Assembly (NCBI GenBank): GCA_020057245.1
Contig: JAGVGD010000027.1
Span: 1-52,048, forward strand
Source of the DNA: Thiobacillus sp.
GTDB taxonomy: Bacteria > Pseudomonadota > Gammaproteobacteria > Burkholderiales > Thiobacillaceae
Length of the DNA: 52,048 nt
Direction: 5' to 3'
The translations under genes were made by a program, and so were the position numbers. The notes beneath the pieces are model-generated. The model saw nothing but the letters and a program-made list of their open reading frames with translations. It was not told the origin of the DNA and searched no databases. Below, in pieces: positions 24,892-33,889 of the stretch. Numbering within the stretch: position 1 is the stretch's first letter; the number at the start of each line of letters is the position of its first letter.

Positions 24892-26966
24892 GCTGCTCCT
24901 CCTACAAGGGAAGTGACTTTGATGTGTTTGCCTTCGGGTACTTCAGCGTGCGAAAGCACTTTGAGTTGCGGCACGGTGCGCCGCAGAAAACGTGCAAGCA
25001 AGGGACGCAGGGCAACCGGCGTCAGCAATACGGGGGGATGACCCAGGGCTTCCTGGCGCTGGGTCGAGGTCTGGGTGCGTTCCAGCAGGGCATCGGCGAG
25101 GCCGGGCTCCATCGCGGCGGCGTCGCTGCCGGCCTGCAGGGTCTGCATCAACAGACGCTCCAGGTTCTGATCGAGCGCGATCACCGGCAGCTCGCCAACC
25201 GAACCGTAGATCTGCTGCACGATGGACCGTCCGAGCGCCACCCGCACCAGCGCGGTGAGTTCGCCCGGGTCCTGCACGCGCGGCGCTTCTTCGAGCAGGG
25301 TGTCGATGATGCTGCGCATGTCGCGGATCGCCACGCCTTCGATCAGCAGGTTTTGCAGCACTTTCTGCACGATGGAAAGCGACAGCAGTTTCGGCACCAG
25401 GTCTTCCACCAGTTTGGGCGCGCTCTTGCCCAGATGGTCGAGCAGCGCCTGCGTTTCCTGACGTCCCAGCAGTTCGGCCGCATGCTGCGTCACCAGATGG
25501 TTCAGGTGGGTGGCGATCACGGTACCGGGATCGACCACGGTATAGCCCATGGCCTGCGCCTGGTCGCGCAACTCGCCGTCGATCCACACCGCGGGCAAGC
25601 CGAACGCGGGGTCGCGCGTGGCCACGCCCGGCAGGGTCGCCGTGATGTTGCCCGGATCGATCGCCAGGAACTGGCCGGTGCGCACTTCGCCGCTGCCGAT
25701 TTCCACGCCCTTGAGCGTGATGCGATAGCTGTTCGGATTGATTTCGAGGTTGTCGCGGATATGCACGGCGGGCGGCAGAAAGCCGATTTCGCGGGCAAAC
25801 TTCTTGCGGATGCCCTTGATGCGGCGTACCAGTTCGCCATCGGCGGCGGCGTCCACCAGCGGGATCAGGCGGTAGCCGACTTCCAGTCCCAGCGTATCGA
25901 TGGGGGCGACGTCTTCCCAGCTGGCTTCCTGGCTTTCGACCATGGCGGTCGGGGCTGAGGGCGTCTCATCCGGCACGGCCTGTTTAGCCTTGCTGCTCTT
26001 GCTGGCGAGCCAGACCAAGCCGCCTGCCAACAGCAGGAAGGCGATGTTGGGCATGCCCGGGATCATGCCCATCATGCCCATGATTGCAGCGGTGATGTAC
26101 AGCGCCTGCGGTTTGTTGAAGACATTGGACATCACCTGACCGGCGATGTCTTCCTCGGTGCTGACGCGGCTGACGATGAGACCGGCTGCGATCGAAATCA
26201 CCAGTGCCGGAATCTGCGCCACCAGGCCGTCGCCAATCGCCAGCAAAGTGTAGTTGCGGGCAGCGTCAGCCAGCGACATGTCATGTTCCATCAGGCCGAT
26301 GATGAGACCGCCGATGATGTTGATCAGCAGGATCAGGATGCCGGCGATGGCGTCGCCACGCACAAATTTCGAGGCGCCGTCCATCGAACCGAAAAAGTCG
26401 GCTTCCTGCGCGACTTCGGCACGACGGCGGCGCGCCTCATCTTCGTTGATCAGGCCGGCATTGAGGTCGGCATCAATGGCCATCTGCTTGCCGGGCATGG
26501 CGTCCAGGGTGAAACGTGCGCTGACTTCGGCAATCCGCCCGGCGCCCTTGGTGATCACGATGAAGTTGATCACCACCAGAATCACGAACACGATGATGCC
26601 CACCGTGTAGTCGCCGCCGACCAGGAAATGGCCGAAGGCTTCGATCACCTTGCCCGCGGCGTCCGGTCCGGTGTGCCCTTCCAGCAACACGACACGGGTC
26701 GACGCCACGTTGAGCGACAGACGCATCAGGGTGGACAGCAGCAGCACCGTAGGGAAGGCGGCGAAGTCGAGCGCCTTCTTGGTGGACAGGCTCACCAGCA
26801 ACACCATGATCGACAGCGCGATGTTGAAAGTGAACAGAATATCCAGCAGGAAGGTGGGTAAAGGCAGCACCAGCATCGCCAGAATCAGGATGATGAAAAT
26901 CGGTGCGGCCAACGACTTCAAGTTCATCGACCCAAGCATTTTGGAGAAATTCAGCGTGCCATTCAT
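24888..26966 (-). CDS. flhA: Flagellar type III export gate protein FlhA
   Basis: A 692-residue export gate component. The N-terminal half has eight membrane segments, including the conserved cytoplasmic loop FTLDAMPGKQMAIDADLNAG and EADFFGSMDGASKFVRGDA. The C-terminal half is the cytoplasmic platform that binds chaperone-substrate complexes (VGYRLIPLVD onward). It forms a nonamer beneath the basal body. Length matches the family. It overlaps flhB and flhF by four bases each, so the three genes are co-translated. Confidence 0.97.
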   Translation of the reverse strand: MNGTLNFSKMLGSMNLKSLAAPIFIILILAMLVLPLPTFLLDILFTFNIALSIMVLLVSLSTKKALDFAAFPTVLLLSTLMRLSLNVASTRVVLLEGHTGPDAAGKVIEAFGHFLVGGDYTVGIIVFVILVVINFIVITKGAGRIAEVSARFTLDAMPGKQMAIDADLNAGLINEDEARRRRAEVAQEADFFGSMDGASKFVRGDAIAGILILLINIIGGLIIGLMEHDMSLADAARNYTLLAIGDGLVAQIPALVISIAAGLIVSRVSTEEDIAGQVMSNVFNKPQALYITAAIMGMMGMIPGMPNIAFLLLAGGLVWLASKSSKAKQAVPDETPSAPTAMVESQEASWEDVAPIDTLGLEVGYRLIPLVDAAADGELVRRIKGIRKKFAREIGFLPPAVHIRDNLEINPNSYRITLKGVEIGSGEVRTGQFLAIDPGNITATLPGVATRDPAFGLPAVWIDGELRDQAQAMGYTVVDPGTVIATHLNHLVTQHAAELLGRQETQALLDHLGKSAPKLVEDLVPKLLSLSIVQKVLQNLLIEGVAIRDMRSIIDTLLEEAPRVQDPGELTALVRVALGRSIVQQIYGSVGELPVIALDQNLERLLMQTLQAGSDAAAMEPGLADALLERTQTSTQRQEALGHPPVLLTPVALRPLLARFLRRTVPQLKVLSHAEVPEGKHIKVTSLVGGAA

Positions 26967-28105
26967 GGGGTGGCCTGCAAGGGATCAAGTTCGGGGGGAA
27001 CCGGCAAGGCGGTCGGCGCGTTTGGATAGACCCCACCCACCTGCTGGTAATGACGCAACTGGAACACGTAGGCCAGCACTTCGGCCACGGCGGTGTAGAG
27101 CGTGGCCGGAATTTCATCGCCGAGTTCGGTATGGCGGAACAGCGCACGTGCCAGCGGCGGCGCTTCCAGCAGCGGCACCTTGTTTTCGGCGGCCAGTTCG
27201 CGGATCTTGGCGGCGACGGCGTCGGCCCCCTTCGCCACCACGCGCGGTGCGCCCATCTTGCCTTCGGTGTATTTCAGCGCGACGGCGTAATGGGTCGGGT
27301 TGGTCACCACCACATCGGCGGTCGGCACTTCGCTCATCATGCGGCGGCGCGCCATTTCGCGCTGCTGCGCACGGATGCGCGCCTTGAGGTGCGGGTCGCC
27401 TTCCGATTCCTTGGCTTCCTGACGCAGTTCTTCTTTGGTCATTTTCAGCTTGTGGTAGTGGTTCCAGAGCTGATACGGCAGGTCCAGCGCCACAATGAAA
27501 ATCATGGCGCCCGATGCCAGCAGGAACACCTTTCCGATCAGGTCGCCCATATGCCGGATGGCGCTGGAAGGCGTTTCCAGGCTGAGCGAAAAAATGGCGT
27601 CGAGATTGGACCAGATCAGCCAGGTCGCGACCACGCCCAGCAGCCCCACCTTGGCCAGTGACTTGACCAGCTCGATCAGGCCTTGCGACGACAGGATGCG
27701 CTTGATGCCCGAGAGCGGATTCAGACGGCTGAATTTCGGCGCAAGCGCCTTGGAGCTGAACAGCCAGCCATGCGTCATGAAAGGCGCAGCCAGCGTGGCG
27801 AGCAACACCGCACCCAGAAACGGCGCAAGAGCCAGCGCCGCTTCAGCAACCTGGCTCGATAACTGGTTCAGCACCTGCGTGCTGTCGCGTGCAATGGCCG
27901 GCTCGAACTGCAAGCCGCCGCGCACGATTCCGGACAACGTCTGGCCCATGCCGCTGGCCATCATCCACATCGCTGAACCACCCACCATCAAAACGACAAA
28001 CGTAGCCAGTTCACGCGACTGCGGCACCTGGCCTTCTTCGCGTGCTTTGTCCAGTCGTTGTTGCGACGGGGCTTCGGTCTTTTCCTGATCGCTTTCTTCA
28101 GCCAT
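26963..28105 (-). CDS. flhB: Flagellar type III export switch protein FlhB
   Basis: A 380-residue protein with four membrane segments (about 33-210) and a cytoplasmic domain with the self-cleavage site NPTH (269-272). Cleavage there switches export from rod/hook to filament proteins. The charged N-terminus (SDQEKTEAPSQQRLDKAREE) is typical. It starts the flhB-flhA-flhF-flhG-fliA-motC-motD run, with a 148-base gap to motB upstream. A clear sigma-28 promoter was not found in that gap. The start has AGGTGAATCAGGG before it. Confidence 0.97.
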   Translation of the reverse strand: MAEESDQEKTEAPSQQRLDKAREEGQVPQSRELATFVVLMVGGSAMWMMASGMGQTLSGIVRGGLQFEPAIARDSTQVLNQLSSQVAEAALALAPFLGAVLLATLAAPFMTHGWLFSSKALAPKFSRLNPLSGIKRILSSQGLIELVKSLAKVGLLGVVATWLIWSNLDAIFSLSLETPSSAIRHMGDLIGKVFLLASGAMIFIVALDLPYQLWNHYHKLKMTKEELRQEAKESEGDPHLKARIRAQQREMARRRMMSEVPTADVVVTNPTHYAVALKYTEGKMGAPRVVAKGADAVAAKIRELAAENKVPLLEAPPLARALFRHTELGDEIPATLYTAVAEVLAYVFQLRHYQQVGGVYPNAPTALPVPPELDPLQATP

Positions 28106-28253
28106 CCCTGATTCACCTGTTGAGGGCGCCCGCCACTCGAATCAAATCGGGACGGGCTTTCTTAGACTGGATTATTGGCCATGCCGGGGCCGGGCGATCA
28201 GGGGAATAGAGCGGGTTTTGTACTGCTATTTGGCGCCAGACGGCGCCGGCGGC

Positions 28254-29192
28254 TCATTGAGCCGGAGTGGCGTCGTGTGCCTGGGTAACGGAGTCGCGCA
28301 CGGCCGCTTCATCGGCGATGCTGACGCCGCTGGCTTCCTTGGTGACTGCGTCTTCGGTGCGCTTGTTCATGACGATGATGCTGATGCGACGATTGACCGG
28401 GTCAAAGGGTTCCGCCTGGTTGAATGCGACCGACGAGGCGAGCCCGACCACGCGCAGCATCTTGGCTTCATCCATGCCGCCCGCGACCAGTTCGCGCCGC
28501 GAAGCATTGGCACGATCGGCCGACAGTTCCCAGTTGCTGTAACCGCGACCCTGGTTCGAATACGGCGTGGCATCGGTATGGCCCGACAGGCTGATGCGGT
28601 TCTGCACGTCGTTCAGCACCTTGCCGATCTCGCGCAGGATGACCTTGGTGTAGGGCTGCAATTCAGCGCCTGCCAGGTTGAACATCGGCCGGTTCTGTTC
28701 GTCGACGATCTGGATGCGCAGACCTTCGGTCGTGATGTCGAGCAGGAGCTGGCGCTTGAACTGCTTGAGAGTGGGGTTGGCGTCGATTTCCGCTTCCAGC
28801 CGCCCTTTCAGCATTTTGAGCTTCTCGGCTTCAACCCGCTCCAACTCGGCCTTGGCGGCTTCCAGATTGTAGGATTTTTTCTTGGTGTCGGATTCGCCCT
28901 TCTTGACCTGTCCGGTCTTGCGCGACAGGTCCATGCCGCCGCCCTTGATCACGCTCGAACTGTCGCCGCTGCCCGAGCCGCCCTGCATGGCGACTTTAAG
29001 CGGCGTCTTGAAATATTCGGCAATACCGTTGAGATCGCCCTTGGCAGTCGAGCCCAGCAGCCACATCAGCAAAAAGAAAGCCATCATCGCCGTCACGAAG
29101 TCGGCATAGGCGATCTTCCACGCACCCCCATGGTGGCCGCCGGAGACCTTCTTGATGCGCTTGACGATGATGGGCGCTTTTTGTTCGCTCAT
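28254..29192 (-). CDS. motB: Flagellar stator protein MotB
   Basis: A 312-residue MotB. One membrane helix holds the proton-binding aspartate D31 (AYADFVTAMMAFFLLMWLL). A charged plug/linker region (about 65-150) precedes the OmpA-like domain with SGHTDATPYS and NWELSADRANASRRELV. It anchors MotA to peptidoglycan. Its start lies 42 bases after the motA stop. Longer than MotD by 47 residues, mainly in the linker and C-terminal tail. Confidence 0.95.
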   Translation of the reverse strand: MSEQKAPIIVKRIKKVSGGHHGGAWKIAYADFVTAMMAFFLLMWLLGSTAKGDLNGIAEYFKTPLKVAMQGGSGSGDSSSVIKGGGMDLSRKTGQVKKGESDTKKKSYNLEAAKAELERVEAEKLKMLKGRLEAEIDANPTLKQFKRQLLLDITTEGLRIQIVDEQNRPMFNLAGAELQPYTKVILREIGKVLNDVQNRISLSGHTDATPYSNQGRGYSNWELSADRANASRRELVAGGMDEAKMLRVVGLASSVAFNQAEPFDPVNRRISIIVMNKRTEDAVTKEASGVSIADEAAVRDSVTQAHDATPAQ

Positions 29193-29234
29193 GGATGCAC
29201 TTCAGCTCTGGGGAAACTCAAATTGGCGAAAAAA

Positions 29235-30095
29235 TCAGCGCGACTTGGCGCCCTTGACGTGCTCTTCCAGCTCGCTGAAAGAAGGACGCTCGGTCGAGAA
29301 CAGCACCTTGCGGCCAAACTCGACCGCAATCGCCGGGGCATATCCATTGATGCTGGCCAGCAGGGTGACCTTGACGGTCTGGAACATTTTGGTCGACTCG
29401 TGCAGCTTCTGCTCGAGCAAACCCGACAGCGGTCCGACAAAACCATAGGCCAGCAGAATACCGAGGAAGGTGCCGACCAGCGCGTGAGCGATCAGGATTC
29501 CCAGCTCGGCCGGCGGCAAGCTCACCGATTCCATGGTGTGCACCACGCCCATCACCGCAGCCACGATGCCAAATGCAGGCAAGCCGTCACCGAGCTTGGC
29601 CACGACGTGCGCCGGCACCTCCCCTTCGTGATGGTGGGTTTCGATTTCGTTGTCCATCAGGTTTTCGATTTCGAAGGCATTCATGCTGCCGCTCACCATC
29701 AGGCGCAGATAGTCGGTGAGGAATTCAACAATGTGGTGGTCAGCCATGATGGAGGGGTATTTGGAAAACAGCGGGCTGTTCTCCGGCGAGTCCACATCGC
29801 TTTCCACCGACATCAGGCCTTCCTTGCGGATTTTTGTCAGCAGCTCGTACAGCAGCGCAAGCATGTCCATGTACATGGCCTTGGTGTACTTCGATCCCTT
29901 GAACACCGTCGGCAAGGCCTTCATGGTTGCCTTGATGGCCTTGGCATTGTTGCCCACCATGAATGCACCACCCGCGCCGCCGCCGATCATCAGCAGTTCC
30001 AGCGGCTGAAACAATGCGGCCAGATGTCCACCGGCCAGCGCAAAGCCACCGAATACAGAAACCACCACCACAATATATCCAACGATGACTAGCAC
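29235..30095 (-). CDS. motA: Flagellar stator protein MotA
   Basis: A 286-residue MotA with four membrane segments (about 2-22, 33-50, 170-190, 202-222), a cytoplasmic loop that contacts FliG with charged residues around 90-100 (LLTKIRKEGLMSVESDVD), and conserved PAFGIVAAVMGVVHTM and LGILLAYGFVGPL blocks. The start is a GTG at 30093-30095 after AAAGGGATGG. It forms the first stator with MotB. A second pair, MotCD, is in the same cluster. Confidence 0.95.
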   Translation of the reverse strand: MLVIVGYIVVVVSVFGGFALAGGHLAALFQPLELLMIGGGAGGAFMVGNNAKAIKATMKALPTVFKGSKYTKAMYMDMLALLYELLTKIRKEGLMSVESDVDSPENSPLFSKYPSIMADHHIVEFLTDYLRLMVSGSMNAFEIENLMDNEIETHHHEGEVPAHVVAKLGDGLPAFGIVAAVMGVVHTMESVSLPPAELGILIAHALVGTFLGILLAYGFVGPLSGLLEQKLHESTKMFQTVKVTLLASINGYAPAIAVEFGRKVLFSTERPSFSELEEHVKGAKSR

Positions 30096-30225
30096 GAGCG
30101 TCCATCCCTTTTGGTTGTCTCACCGACGGTGAACAGCACCTTGATTAACCCTGATCCCACGTATGAGGTTTCGACAGGATCGGCCGAAACTTGATGCTGA
30201 GCAGGCGAAGAATTCCGGCGTCCGT

Positions 30226-30984
30226 TCACATGCGCCACGCATAAAGCGTGTGACGCGCGCCTTCAGCCAGGGGAATCACAAGATCCGGTTGCCGCGCCTG
30301 CACTTCGAACGACAGGCTGATGAGCAGACTGCCTTGATGCATCTGGGACTGCGCCTGCTGCCACAGTTGCGGCATCGCAGCCGGAGAGAGGAAGGCGAAC
30401 ACCACGTCGTATCCAGCCAGATCGAGCGCCGCATAGTCGCGGCGCAGAAACGTCACCCGACTGTGCCTGATCCAGGATCGAACGCGGCTGATGAGCCAGG
30501 GGGCGGGGGCAATCTCGGTGCCGGAAAACTGCGCCTGCGGAAAGCGCGACTCCAGATAAAACGGCACATCGCCGAAGCCGCTGCCGATATCGATGAAGCG
30601 AAACGGGGTCGTCTGCGGCAACAAGGGGATGATCGCATCCCAAGCTTTACGATCGGACAGATATAACGGCACCCGGGTGCGAAAGCTGCTCCAGTAAAAC
30701 AGCACCAGCAGCAAAAATGCCACCAGGTAAATCCACGCAGGCAGACTGAATTTCTGAGCCAGCAAGATGACGGAAAAAAACCCGAAATGCAGCGGTAGCC
30801 ACCAGACGGGTTGCCGCCATAACCGGCTCAAGCCCGCAGCCACGAAGCCCTGAACCAGGGCGAATTGCCACGGGGCCGCTTGAAAGGGAAACAGGGATTG
30901 CAGCAGGAAGGCCAGCAGTGCAACCAGCAGCAAGGCTGCGCACTGGACAATGAGTGATTGAAGGCTGACTGGCAGACGCGTCAT
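30226..30984 (-). CDS. Membrane-anchored SAM-dependent methyltransferase
   Basis: A 252-residue protein with three or four hydrophobic segments in its first half (about 8-115) and a class I methyltransferase core after them (RFIDIGSGFGDVPFYLESRF is motif I; GTEIAPAPW the acidic second strand). The substrate is unknown. The start at 30984 is taken because upstream residues to 31188 overlap flhC out of frame. It sits between flhC (25-base gap) and motA (130-base gap) on the flagellar strand, so it may be expressed with flhDC. Flagellin or envelope methylation is possible but unsupported. Confidence 0.8.
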   Translation of the reverse strand: MTRLPVSLQSLIVQCAALLLVALLAFLLQSLFPFQAAPWQFALVQGFVAAGLSRLWRQPVWWLPLHFGFFSVILLAQKFSLPAWIYLVAFLLLVLFYWSSFRTRVPLYLSDRKAWDAIIPLLPQTTPFRFIDIGSGFGDVPFYLESRFPQAQFSGTEIAPAPWLISRVRSWIRHSRVTFLRRDYAALDLAGYDVVFAFLSPAAMPQLWQQAQSQMHQGSLLISLSFEVQARQPDLVIPLAEGARHTLYAWRM

Positions 30985-31009
30985 CAACCGAAACGGTGAA
31001 GCCGCGAAA

Positions 31010-31567
31010 TCAGGCCGCAGCCAATATGGCCTGCGCTTCGGCTTCTGCCTTTGCCTTGCGGGTTTTGCCGGCGCGTGCGGGTACGTTGCACAGACCGCAC
31101 ACGTAATGACTATGCAGGTCGTCGGGATGCACCACGAAATTGCCGCCACAGCAGCTGCACACCGCGGTTTCAAGCATGCGGCTTTCAAAAAACCGGTGCA
31201 AGGTCCAGGCGCGGGTGAAGCTCAAAACTTCTTCGATCTGGTTGGAGTGCAGATATTCCTGGTACAGCCGATAACTTTTGAGGATTGCTTCGATACCGCT
31301 GCATTCGCTGTTTTTAACGAGGTAGCGATGAATGTTGATGAACAGCGAGGAGTGCACATTGGGCAGCCAGGTCAGAAACCAGTCGGTCGAAAACGGCAGC
31401 ATGCCCTTGGGCGGCGACACGCCTTTGACTTCCTTGTAGAGCTTGAGCAGGCGTTCGCGCGACAGCGAGGTCTCCGACTCCAGTACCTGCGGACGGGCGC
31501 CGAGCTCGATCATTTCGATCGCCAGCTGGGTGTCGCGCATTTCGGTCAACAGACTTTTTTTACTCAT
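31010..31567 (-). CDS. flhC: Flagellar master regulator FlhC
   Basis: A 185-residue FlhC. The four zinc-binding cysteines C137, C140, C157 and C160 (VCSCC and YVCGLC) match the E. coli protein position for position, and C139 is extra. FlhC with FlhD forms the FlhD4C2 activator of class II flagellar promoters. The start lies 31 bases after the flhD stop. The C-terminus is a short alanine/lysine-rich tail. Confidence 0.96.
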   Translation of the reverse strand: MSKKSLLTEMRDTQLAIEMIELGARPQVLESETSLSRERLLKLYKEVKGVSPPKGMLPFSTDWFLTWLPNVHSSLFINIHRYLVKNSECSGIEAILKSYRLYQEYLHSNQIEEVLSFTRAWTLHRFFESRMLETAVCSCCGGNFVVHPDDLHSHYVCGLCNVPARAGKTRKAKAEAEAQAILAAA

Positions 31568-31598
31568 TTGAACGCTCCTCGAAACACCCGACCCGAAA

Positions 31599-31910
31599 TC
31601 AGACGAAAGCCGCCTGCCCTGCCATCAAGATCGCTGCATGCGACTGCGCCAGTGCCCGGTCCTTGGTGTAAGACGTCAGCATGTTGAGCACCAGGCCGTC
31701 ATCGAAGCGGAAGCGCGACACCAGCATGCCCGAGCTGGCCAGCTTGAGCACCTGGGCAGGGGTCAGCGTCTCGATCAGGTCGGCCACATCCTGGCTGATG
31801 CCCAAACGAAAGACGGCTGCCGCCTTGTCGTGTTGAATCATGTGCTGTGCCAGCATCAGATAGTTGAGGTTGACATCACGGATTTCGTCCATCATTTCGT
31901 CGAGTTTCAT
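31599..31910 (-). CDS. flhD: Flagellar master regulator FlhD
   Basis: A 103-residue all-helical protein, with the family block EIRDVNLNYLMLAQHMI near the N-terminus and the DNA-contact region FRFDDGLVLNMLTSYT near 68-83. It opens the flagellar cluster. AAGGAC lies upstream of the start. The 295 bases before it are unusually AT-rich for the window and are likely where signals controlling motility are read. Confidence 0.95.
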   Translation of the reverse strand: MKLDEMMDEIRDVNLNYLMLAQHMIQHDKAAAVFRLGISQDVADLIETLTPAQVLKLASSGMLVSRFRFDDGLVLNMLTSYTKDRALAQSHAAILMAGQAAFV

Positions 31911-32150
31911 GTTGTCGGTCCTTACTTCGTAGAATTATTTTCGAATTCGCACTTAAGTCAGCGTTGTGAAATCGTTATCGGACGACACCCTTGAAAGCTA
32001 ATACAGACTAAGCACTAATAAACTGTAGGCAAATAACCCAACGTTGTCTTGGTGTTTGTCTTACACACAATCGTGCAAGCTGTCCGCACGAATCCGTAGT
32101 CTCTATCGGATTTGCGCAGACAAGCCATTGAATTTAAGCGTGAATTATTG
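31911..32150 (-). promoter_or_regulatory. AT-rich regulatory region upstream of flhDC
   Basis: No gene is seen here. The stretch is much richer in A and T than the rest of the window. A weak sigma-70-like pair (TTTGCC, 17 bases, TAGTCT) can be drawn on the minus strand, and a direct repeat, TTGTCTT on the plus strand, occurs at 32044-32050 and 32056-32062, 12 bases apart. The regulator is unknown. Confidence 0.4.
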
Positions 32151-32152
32151 GG

Positions 32153-32183
32153 AAAAAACGGCTGCGGACATTGCGTCCGCAGC
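32153..32183 (-). terminator. Intrinsic terminator of the mannose-1-phosphate guanylyltransferase gene
   Basis: A perfect nine-base-pair stem, GCTGCGGAC/GTCCGCAGC (32161-32169 with 32175-32183) with a five-base loop, followed on the minus strand after two bases by six T residues (32153-32158). It separates this gene from flhDC. Confidence 0.85.
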
Positions 32184-32205
32184 AAGGTGGTTTAGGTAGA
32201 GCAGA

Positions 32206-33627
32206 TCAGCTGCGCTGGTAAATGTCCTCGAAGCGGACGATGTCGTCTTCCCCCAGATAGGTGCCCGACTGCACCTCGATCATGTGCAGATCGATCTTGC
32301 CGGGGTTTTCCAGGCGGTGCGAGGTTCCCAGTGGAATATAGGTGGACTGGTTCTCGGAAAGCAGCGCCACGCTCTCGCCGCAGGTCACGCGCGCCGTGCC
32401 TGACACGACGATCCAGTGCTCGGCGCGGTGATGATGCATCTGCAGGCTGAGTTTCTCGCCCGGCTTGACCATGATGCGCTTGACCTGAAAGCGTTCGCCT
32501 TCGTCGATTCCCTCGTACCAGCCCCAGGGTCGATATACCTGCTTGTGGATCAGATGCTCGCAGCGCTTTTCGGCCTTCAGGCGATCGACCAGCTTCTTCA
32601 CGTCCTGCACCTGATCCTTGTGCGCGACCAGCACCACGTCGGCGGTTTCCACCACGACCAGATCCGACACCCCCAGCATGGCGACCATACGGGTTTGAGC
32701 ACGGACATAATTGTTGCGGGCGTTTTCCAGCATCACGTCGCCGCGGCAGGCATTGCCCTGCTCATCCTTGTCCGCCACATCCCACAAGGCGGTCCATGCG
32801 CCGATGTCGTTCCAGGCCATGTCGGCAGGTACGACCGCAGCACGCTGGGTGTGTTCCATCACGGCATAATCGACCGAGTCGGAGGGGCAGGCTTCGAAAG
32901 CTGCCGGATCGAGACGCACAAAATCGAGATCCAGCGTGGCCGCATCCAGCGCCGCACGGCTGGCATCGAGGATATCGGGACGCAAGGCCTGCAATTCCTT
33001 CAGGAAATCGCTCGCGCGGAACAGGAACATGCCGCTGTTCCAGAAATACTCGCCGGAATCGACGTACTGTTGTGCGGTGGCCAGGTCGGGTTTTTCGACA
33101 AATGCGGCAACCTGATGCGCCCCCGCAGCATCGGCCAGCGACGCACCCTTGCGGATATAGCCATAGCCCGTCTCGGGCTTGGCCGCGACAATGCCGAACG
33201 TAGCCAGGTGACCCTTCTGCGCCGCCGCCGCGGCGACCCGGATCGCCGCATGGAAAGCCTCGACATCCCCGATCAGGTGGTCGGCAGGCAGCACCAGCAT
33301 CAAGGCATCGGGGTCGTCGCGCGACAGCATCAAGGCCGCGACGGCAATGGCCGGCGCCGTATTGCGCCCCACCGGCTCCAGCACGATCGCGCGCGGTGCC
33401 GAGCCTATTTGCCGCATCTGCTCGGCGATCATGAAGCGATGTTCGACATTGCACACCATCAGCGGCGCTGCCATCTCCGGCATGTTGGCCAAGCGGGCGA
33501 CGGTGTCCTGCAGCAGGCTGAAGTCGCTTGCAAGCGGCAACAACTGCTTGGGCAAGGCCGCGCGCGACAAGGGCCACAGGCGGGTGCCGGAGCCACCGGA
33601 CAGGATCACAGGATGGATGGGAGTCAT
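32206..33627 (-). CDS. manC: Bifunctional mannose-1-phosphate guanylyltransferase / mannose-6-phosphate isomerase
   Basis: A 473-residue protein of the AlgA/ManC type. The N-terminal nucleotidyltransferase shows GGSGTRLWPLSR (11-22) and makes GDP-mannose; the C-terminal cupin with MHHHRAEHWIVVSG carries the isomerase site. GDP-mannose feeds exopolysaccharide or LPS. I take the ATG at 33627, nine residues before the conserved motif; ATGs at 33645 and 33657 are alternatives, and none has a strong ribosome site. The gene stands alone between a terminator and a 485-base intergenic region. Confidence 0.93.
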   Translation of the reverse strand: MTPIHPVILSGGSGTRLWPLSRAALPKQLLPLASDFSLLQDTVARLANMPEMAAPLMVCNVEHRFMIAEQMRQIGSAPRAIVLEPVGRNTAPAIAVAALMLSRDDPDALMLVLPADHLIGDVEAFHAAIRVAAAAAQKGHLATFGIVAAKPETGYGYIRKGASLADAAGAHQVAAFVEKPDLATAQQYVDSGEYFWNSGMFLFRASDFLKELQALRPDILDASRAALDAATLDLDFVRLDPAAFEACPSDSVDYAVMEHTQRAAVVPADMAWNDIGAWTALWDVADKDEQGNACRGDVMLENARNNYVRAQTRMVAMLGVSDLVVVETADVVLVAHKDQVQDVKKLVDRLKAEKRCEHLIHKQVYRPWGWYEGIDEGERFQVKRIMVKPGEKLSLQMHHHRAEHWIVVSGTARVTCGESVALLSENQSTYIPLGTSHRLENPGKIDLHMIEVQSGTYLGEDDIVRFEDIYQRS

Positions 33628-33889
33628 ATATTGAAGGTCCGTCATCAAATTAATCAATTACCAGAAGTCTGCCACCGCCAGGCTACTGCCTTGTTGCAAG
33701 GGTTCGAATACCATTTGCACCCAGTATCGCCGGATGGACGAATGGCCGACATGGTGCGGGATTAACCAAACCACGGCAAGTGAGACACCTGGACAAAAAT
33801 ACTATTCAAGAAAGCGCGAACAACGCCGATACTTATTTCAATGCTTGGTGCTGTGTTGAACGATGTGGCGCTTGGTAGATTTCCCTTGT

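Noticed and set aside
28232-28247. GGCGCC-AGAC-GGCGCC hairpin downstream of motB
   Set aside because: No T-run follows on either strand, so it is not a convincing terminator.
30177-30193. Sigma-28-like elements GCCGAT and CAAGTTT upstream of motA on the minus strand
   Set aside because: They are only two bases apart instead of about eleven, so they cannot act as -10 and -35 boxes of one promoter.
33697-33720. GGTTCGAATACC resembling a tRNA T-arm near the manC upstream region
   Set aside because: The stem cannot reach five pairs, and no acceptor or anticodon arm fits around it.
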